Positions 7,675 through 11,135 of a stretch of 11,135 bases of DNA are shown here, in pieces (position 1 is the first letter of the stretch; each line of letters opens with the position of its first letter). Origin of the DNA: Campylobacterales bacterium. GTDB taxonomy: Bacteria; Campylobacterota; Campylobacteria; Campylobacterales; JALSKU01. A program made the translations under genes and the position numbers. The notes below the pieces were generated by a model. The model was given only the letters and a program-made list of their open reading frames with translations, did no database searches and had not been told where the DNA came from. The stretch lies in NCBI GenBank assembly GCA_027038235.1, contig JALVXV010000148.1:1-11135 (forward strand), given 5' to 3'.

Positions 7675-7768
7675 AAAAGCTAAGAGCAAAAGCGAAAAAA
7701 TAAACATTAAAAAGCTCTCAGCTCTAAGCTTATGGCTTCTTTACCCCTTTATACCGCGAACAAGGTGA
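7661..7768 (+). CDS. Putative small membrane-active or coupling ORF between ribE and pgeF (35 aa)
   Basis: An ATG at 7661 opens a 35-codon frame ending with TGA at 7766-7768. The product has a strongly basic N-terminal half (MRYFKKAKSKSEK at 1-13), a hydrophobic stretch at about 19-31 containing ALSLWLLYPFI, and an Arg-rich end (PRTR). I recognise no family. In favour of a real gene: it covers nearly all of the ribE-pgeF gap, overlaps ribE by 14 nt, has AGGTGG about nine bases ahead of its ATG, and its stop lies inside the Shine-Dalgarno sequence (AAGGTGAG) of pgeF, so termination there could feed pgeF translation. Against: it is short, has no known homologue, and also contains an imperfect inverted repeat that could be the real conserved element. 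It may be a short membrane peptide, a leader peptide or chance. Confidence 0.4.
   Translation: MRYFKKAKSKSEKINIKKLSALSLWLLYPFIPRTR
7677..7731. repeat. Imperfect inverted repeat between ribE and pgeF
   Basis: AAGCTAAGAGC (7677-7687) and GCTCTAAGCTT (7721-7731) can pair over 11 positions with a single A-A mismatch, with about 33 nt between the arms. No U-run follows on the plus strand, so it is not a good terminator for ribE. It might be an mRNA hairpin between ribE and pgeF, or an accident of the overlapping small ORF. Confidence 0.4.
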
Positions 7769-7775
7769 GCAAAAA

Positions 7776-8507
7776 ATGTCATATATAAGAGCTTGGTTTG
7801 AAGATGAAAATGTTCTAGCATTTTTTACTGATAGGTTTGGAGGAGTTTCAAGTGGAGTCTATGAGAGTTTGAATGTAAGTTCAAATGTAGGAGACGATAT
7901 ACGAAATATCGTTCAAAATAGACAGATTATCGCAGATGATAACGGTTTTTTACTTGAAAATTTAGTATATATGAAACAAATTCACTCTAACAATGTCAAA
8001 GTTATAAATAATAGTTTTATAAATGAGATAAAAGAGTGTGATGGAGTTATAACTTCAAAACAAAAAATCCCACTAATGACTATGGCAGCTGATTGTGCAC
8101 CGATACTGATATATGATAAAGAGAAAAAGGTTATCTCAGCTATTCATAGCGGAAGAGTAGGGACGAAAAAAGAGATAGTTTTATCAGCTTTAGAGTTATT
8201 TGTAAAAAATTATGGTTCAAAGGTTGGAAATATACTTGTGGCAGTTGGTGCATCTATTGGAAAATGCTGCTATGAAATTGGAGAAGAGATAGCTAAAGAG
8301 ATGGATAAAAGATATATTGAAAAAAGAGATAATACTCTCTATCTTGATATAAAATCTATGATAAAAGATCAACTTTTACAATTTGGAATAAAAGAGAAAA
8401 ATATGCAAATATCTCCCATTTGTACCTGTTGTGATAAAAACTATTTTTCTTATAGAAGAGGTGGGAAATGTGGTAGATTTTGTGGTATTATAATGTTAAG
8501 GAGTTAA
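7776..8507 (+). CDS. pgeF: Peptidoglycan editing factor family protein (YfiH/laccase-like multicopper family)
   Basis: The protein has 243 residues, the usual size for this cytoplasmic family. Family landmarks are DRFGGVSSGVYESLNV at 19-34, MKQIHSNNV at 66-74, MAADCAPILIYD at 103-114, AIHSGRVGTKKEIV at 122-135, GASIGKCCYEIG at 158-169, and C-terminal YFSYRRGGKCGRF at 223-235. The metal-site triad His70, Cys107 and His124 is intact. The E. coli member removes wrongly incorporated L-serine from peptidoglycan precursors; other members act as purine nucleoside phosphorylases, so the exact substrate is open. The common HAGWRG loop reads HSGRVG, and the C-terminal part is unusually rich in Cys (216, 218, 219, 232, 236). 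The ATG has AAGGTGAG six to seven bases ahead, overlapping the stop of the small upstream ORF. The next gene starts 4 nt after its stop. Confidence 0.92.
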   Translation: MSYIRAWFEDENVLAFFTDRFGGVSSGVYESLNVSSNVGDDIRNIVQNRQIIADDNGFLLENLVYMKQIHSNNVKVINNSFINEIKECDGVITSKQKIPLMTMAADCAPILIYDKEKKVISAIHSGRVGTKKEIVLSALELFVKNYGSKVGNILVAVGASIGKCCYEIGEEIAKEMDKRYIEKRDNTLYLDIKSMIKDQLLQFGIKEKNMQISPICTCCDKNYFSYRRGGKCGRFCGIIMLRS

Positions 8508-8511
8508 TAAA

Positions 8512-9096
8512 ATGAACAAATGGTATAAAAATAATACACTATTAATGATACTAAGTGTATTTGTATTTGTAGGAGGCTACTTCTTTTTAAGACTAGCATA
8601 CCATATAAGCGATAAGATGCCTTTTACTCAAGAGATAATACTTATAGTATTGGGTACTTTAGCAACAGTATTGATAACTGCTATGCTTTTAAATAAGCAG
8701 ACTGAAGTGGAGTTGCAAAAGGAGCAAAGTATAAAATTTTTAGAGCTTAAAAGTGAGACCTATCAAAAGATTATAGATCTTATGGAGGAGATCGTTGAAA
8801 AGAGGGTTGTAACCAAAGAGGATAAAAATAGACTTATTTTCAATACCCATAGAGTTGCATTGGTCGCTTCTGTATCAGTTTTAAATGAGTATCAGCAATT
8901 TTTGGAAGCATTTAACAAAGAGACAAAAGATGGTGTAGTAAGTGTAGAAGATGCAAATCACCTAAATGAGGCTTTAGCAAGACTTACTATCTATATCAGA
9001 AAAGATTTAGTTGGAGAGTTAGATACTCAAAGTGGACTTGATATAGAAAAGATCAATAGGCAAATTCTATCAAATGCAACTATAACCAAGTATTAG
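8512..9096 (+). CDS. Two-TM membrane protein of unknown function with helical cytoplasmic domain
   Basis: I do not recognise a named family. The protein has 194 residues. TM1 is at about 9-28 and TM2 at about 40-60, joined by a short loop, so both ends probably face the cytoplasm. Residues 61-194 are charged and predicted helical, starting with a KQTEVELQKEQ segment that could begin a coiled coil, then YQKIIDLMEEIVEKR at 84-98, THRVALVASVSVLNEYQQFLEAF at 112-134, and a closing ARLTIYIRKDL at 156-166. Similar helical domains (an alpha-helical bundle ending in an RKDL-like stretch) occur in uncharacterised bacterial membrane proteins; that statement is from memory and not a family assignment. 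AAGGAG lies eight bases before the ATG, inside the end of pgeF, 4 nt from its stop, so it is likely in the same operon. A weak hairpin follows the gene. Confidence 0.8.
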   Translation: MNKWYKNNTLLMILSVFVFVGGYFFLRLAYHISDKMPFTQEIILIVLGTLATVLITAMLLNKQTEVELQKEQSIKFLELKSETYQKIIDLMEEIVEKRVVTKEDKNRLIFNTHRVALVASVSVLNEYQQFLEAFNKETKDGVVSVEDANHLNEALARLTIYIRKDLVGELDTQSGLDIEKINRQILSNATITKY

Positions 9097-9109
9097 CTTA
9101 GGTCTTTCT

Positions 9110-9150
9110 AAGGGTATTACCTATTATTAGAGATGCCCTTAAACCTATTT
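9110..9150 (+). terminator. Weak terminator-like hairpin after the ribE-pgeF unit
   Basis: AAGGGTAT (9110-9117) can pair with ATGCCCTT (9133-9140) over eight positions including one G-U, around a 15-nt loop. Only a short, interrupted T-rich stretch (CCTATTTT) follows, so termination would be weak. Its place just after the last gene of the unit and before a new promoter supports the call. Confidence 0.4.
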
Positions 9151-9165
9151 TAATGAAAAAGAGAG

Positions 9166-9171
9166 TATAAT
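9166..9171 (+). promoter_or_regulatory. -10 box of the rpsB-tsf promoter
   Basis: An exact TATAAT lies in GAGTATAATCC. Transcription would begin near 9178, giving a leader of almost 90 nt before the rpsB ATG. There is no convincing -35 box, but an A/T-rich stretch with TTTTAATGAAAAA lies upstream. A separate strong promoter is expected for a ribosomal protein operon. Confidence 0.6.
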
Positions 9172-9189
9172 CCATCCCCTAATCTCACA

Positions 9190-9232
9190 CACACCAATCC
9201 TTGAAGGTTGCTCATTAGAGTTGATGGGTGTG
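9190..9232 (+). promoter_or_regulatory. Candidate structured leader hairpin in the rpsB 5' UTR
   Basis: CACACCAATC (9190-9199) can pair with GATGGGTGTG (9223-9232) over ten positions with one A-G mismatch, enclosing a 23-nt loop. It lies between the promoter and the rpsB Shine-Dalgarno site. S2 is known to repress its own rpsB-tsf mRNA through a leader structure in other bacteria, so an S2-binding role is a reasonable inference. I cannot tell whether this element is conserved. Confidence 0.4.
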
Positions 9233-9253
9233 GAGGATAAAACCAAATATCAT

Positions 9254-9259
9254 AAGGAG
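9254..9259 (+). promoter_or_regulatory. Shine-Dalgarno that sets the rpsB start at 9266
   Basis: AAGGAG lies six bases before ATG 9266. In-frame TTG 9221 and ATG 9224 would add 15 or 14 residues but fall inside the leader hairpin, and the extra residues do not resemble an S2 N-terminus. Confidence 0.8.
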
Positions 9260-9265
9260 AGACAA

Positions 9266-10084
9266 ATGGTTACTATGAAGGACCTATTGGAGTGTGGTGT
9301 TCACTTTGGGCACCAAACAAGAAGATGGAATCCAAAGATGAAAAAGTATATCTTTGGAGAGAGAAAAAATATCTATATCATTGATTTGCAAAAGACTTTG
9401 AGATATTTTAGATATACTTACAATGTAGTAAGAGATGCAGCAGCAGAGGGCAAGACTATACTATTTGTGGGTACTAAAAAACAGGCAAATGCTGCTATCA
9501 GGGAGTATGCTACTAAGTGTGGTATGCCATATGTAGATCATAGATGGCTAGGTGGAATGCTTACAAACTTTCAAACAATAAAACAATCTATTAGAAAACT
9601 TGAAGTTATCCAAAAGATGGAAGAGGAGGGTCAACTTGATCTTTTAACAAAGAGAGAGGCCCTTGTTTTAAAAAGAAAAAAAGAGAAGTTGATGAATTAT
9701 CTTGGTGGTATCAAAGATATGAAGGGTACTCCAGATATGATCTTTGTGATAGATACAGTCAAAGAGAGAATTGCTGTTAAAGAGGCAAATAGGCTAGGTA
9801 TCCCTGTCGTTGCTCCTATAGATACAAACTGTGATCCTGATGTGATAGATTTTCCAATCCCAGGAAATGATGATGCTATAAGAAGTATCCAACTCTTCTG
9901 TAGAGAGATGTGTGAGGCTATCATAGAGGGAAAAGAGATATTGGCTCAAGATCAGGAGGAGGAGGCTAATGTGCCTTCTGAAGATGAGAGTAAAGAGAGT
10001 CAAGAGGATGTGGCCACAGAGGAGAAAACTGAGGCTAAAGAGAGTAGCGAAGAAGAAGCAAAGAGTGAAGAAGAAGGAGAATAG
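9266..10084 (+). CDS. rpsB: 30S ribosomal protein S2
   Basis: The protein has 272 residues. S2 binds the 30S subunit near S1 and is needed for translation initiation. Diagnostic stretches are GVHFGHQTRRWNPKM at 11-25, ILFVGTKKQA at 65-74, RWLGGMLTNF at 93-102, and PVVAPIDTNCDPD at 180-192 followed by FPIPGNDDAIRSI at 196-208. The S2 fold ends near 225, followed by an acidic, low-complexity tail of about 47 residues rich in Glu, Ser and Lys. The start is chosen from AAGGAG six bases ahead of ATG 9266 and from the family N-terminus (MVTMKDLLE). The gene has its own TATAAT promoter and a leader of about 90 nt with a possible autoregulatory hairpin. tsf follows after only 2 nt, the conserved rpsB-tsf pairing. 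Confidence 0.98.
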   Translation: MVTMKDLLECGVHFGHQTRRWNPKMKKYIFGERKNIYIIDLQKTLRYFRYTYNVVRDAAAEGKTILFVGTKKQANAAIREYATKCGMPYVDHRWLGGMLTNFQTIKQSIRKLEVIQKMEEEGQLDLLTKREALVLKRKKEKLMNYLGGIKDMKGTPDMIFVIDTVKERIAVKEANRLGIPVVAPIDTNCDPDVIDFPIPGNDDAIRSIQLFCREMCEAIIEGKEILAQDQEEEANVPSEDESKESQEDVATEEKTEAKESSEEEAKSEEEGE

Positions 10085-10086
10085 TA

Positions 10087-11135
10087 ATGGCAGCAATTAG
10101 TGCATCATTAGTAAAAGAGCTTAGACAGATGAGTGGTGCAGGTATGATGGACTGCAAGAAGGCTCTTAGTGAGACAGATGGTGATATTCAAAAGGCTATG
10201 GATATCTTAAGAGAGAAGGGTCTTGGAAAGGCAGCTAAAAAATCTGATAGACTTGCTAGTGAAGGCTTAGTAAGTGTTGTTGTAAGTGATGATTTTAAAG
10301 TTGCTACAATGACTGAGATAAATTCTGAGACTGACTTTGTTGCAAAAAATGAAAACTTTATAAATTTAACAAAAAAAGTAACTGAATTTGCCCAAAAGTG
10401 CGAAACAGAAGATATAGATAAGATAAAAACAAAAGAGATTGATGGTGTAACCTTTGAAGAGTTTTTCAATACCCAAATAGCAACTATCGGTGAAAATTTA
10501 GTATTTAGAAGAACTGCTACTATAAAAGCTAAAGAAAATGGTGTAGTCAATGGTTATGCACACTCAAATGGACGAGTTGGTGTAATTCTAGGAGCTGTTT
10601 GTGGAAATGAGGAGGCAGCTAAAAAGGTTGCACCTTTGCTAAAAAATATAGCTATGCATGCAGCTGCTATGAAGCCAAAATATATAAGTTATAAAGAGTT
10701 AGATCCTGAATTTGTTGAAAAAGAGACCGCAGCACTTAAAGCTGAAGTTGAAAAGCAAAATGAAGAGCTAAAAAGATTGGGCAAGACTTTAAAACATGTT
10801 CCAAAGTATGCAAGCAGACTTCAACTAACTGATGAAGTTTTAGCTGAGGCTAAAAAGGAGCTTGAAGAGGCTTTAAAAGCCCAAGGCAAACCTGAGAAGA
10901 TTTGGGATAGGATTATTCCAGGACAGATGGAGAGATTTATAGCTGATAATACTTTGCTTGATCAGGAGTTGACTTTGCTTAGTCAATTTTATGTCATGGA
11001 TGATAAAAAGACAGTAGAACAGGTTTTACAAGAGAAGTCAAAAGAGTTGGGTACTAAGATAGAGATAGTTGAGTATGTTAGATTTGAACTAGGAGAGGGT
11101 TTAGAGAAAAAGGGTTGCGATTTTGCAGCAGAAGT
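10087..11135 (+). CDS. tsf: Elongation factor Ts, C-terminal few residues cut by window edge
   Basis: EF-Ts is the guanine-nucleotide exchange factor for EF-Tu. 349 codons are visible with no stop before the edge. Motifs are the UBA-like N-terminal domain with LVKELRQMSGAGMMDCKKAL at 8-27, TDFVAKN at 82-88 (the EF-Tu contact), IGENLVFRR at 134-142, and NGRVGVILGA at 161-170. A long helical extension covers about 205-290 (many Glu/Lys residues, then LQLTDEVL and KIWDRIIPGQM), and the closing segment is VRFELGEGLEKK at 331-342. E. coli EF-Ts has 283 residues, while Campylobacterota proteins run to about 355, so only a handful of residues should be missing here. The ATG lies 2 nt after the rpsB stop, with AAGGAG six bases ahead inside the end of rpsB. 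Confidence 0.97.
   Translation, partial: MAAISASLVKELRQMSGAGMMDCKKALSETDGDIQKAMDILREKGLGKAAKKSDRLASEGLVSVVVSDDFKVATMTEINSETDFVAKNENFINLTKKVTEFAQKCETEDIDKIKTKEIDGVTFEEFFNTQIATIGENLVFRRTATIKAKENGVVNGYAHSNGRVGVILGAVCGNEEAAKKVAPLLKNIAMHAAAMKPKYISYKELDPEFVEKETAALKAEVEKQNEELKRLGKTLKHVPKYASRLQLTDEVLAEAKKELEEALKAQGKPEKIWDRIIPGQMERFIADNTLLDQELTLLSQFYVMDDKKTVEQVLQEKSKELGTKIEIVEYVRFELGEGLEKKGCDFAAE

Noticed and set aside
7507..7707. Minus-strand open frame encoding a hydrophobic 66-residue product over the ribE end
   Set aside because: It is antisense to the conserved second barrel of riboflavin synthase, and the hydrophobicity comes from reading A-rich codons backwards.
7673..7731. Stem followed by a T-run on the minus strand, resembling a terminator
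   Set aside because: The loop is long (about 33 nt) and no minus-strand gene upstream would need it; the flanking genes are all on the plus strand.
7732..7788. Second tiny ORF (ATG 7732, 18 codons) overlapping the pgeF start
   Set aside because: It has no ribosome-binding site, is very short and runs out of frame into pgeF; the ATG 7661 frame explains the gap better.
9097..9265. Possible tRNA or other stable RNA gene in the gap before rpsB
   Set aside because: No cloverleaf, T-loop motif or 3' acceptor match is visible; the structure is better explained as a terminator plus the rpsB leader.
9697..10096. Minus-strand open frames over the rpsB 3' half
   Set aside because: They are antisense to S2. 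The Leu/Phe/Ser-rich product is the reverse of the Glu/Lys-rich acidic tail.
10188..10550. Minus-strand open frame of 120 codons
   Set aside because: It is antisense to tsf, whose motifs (TDFVAKN, IGEN) are clear on the plus strand.

Overview
The window looks like a chromosomal segment of a Campylobacterota (epsilonproteobacterial) genome. It is AT-rich with short gaps, the -10 boxes are of the TATAAT type with no clear -35 box, and the EF-Ts is long, with the extra C-terminal helical region typical of that phylum. The genus cannot be fixed from the sequence alone. I see no rRNA, tRNA, CRISPR array, insertion sequence or phage gene.

Left part, minus strand (1-6975). Five genes are packed head to tail and read right to left. 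They are mnmG (tRNA U34 modification), a Cache-type sensor with a degenerate GGDEF and an intact EAL domain (c-di-GMP phosphodiesterase), a stand-alone periplasmic substrate-binding protein, a membrane diguanylate cyclase with an intact GGDEF, and the N-terminal part of a TRAP/DctP-type solute-binding protein that runs off the left edge. Gaps are 15 nt and 0 nt, followed by overlaps of 7 nt and 4 nt, so one transcription unit is likely. The two c-di-GMP enzymes of opposite sign alternate with two exported binding proteins, and no permease is visible. This is the most interesting part of the window: it suggests a split sensory module in which periplasmic ligand binding sets the c-di-GMP level.

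Middle (6976-7068). A short divergent intergenic region carries two back-to-back extended -10 promoters, one for mnmG and one for the ribE side.

Right part, plus strand (7069-9096). ribE (riboflavin synthase, probable TTG start) is followed by a previously uncalled 35-codon ORF that bridges ribE and pgeF. Then come pgeF (YfiH/laccase-like family) and a two-TM protein of unknown function. All are close together or overlapping and probably co-transcribed.

Far right (9097-11135). A 169-nt gap holds a weak terminator-like hairpin, a TATAAT promoter and a structured leader in front of rpsB (ribosomal protein S2 with an acidic tail). tsf (EF-Ts) follows after 2 nt and is cut by the right edge only a few residues before its expected end. 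Several start codons were reset from Shine-Dalgarno position and family N-termini: mnmG at 6975, ribE at 7069 and rpsB at 9266.
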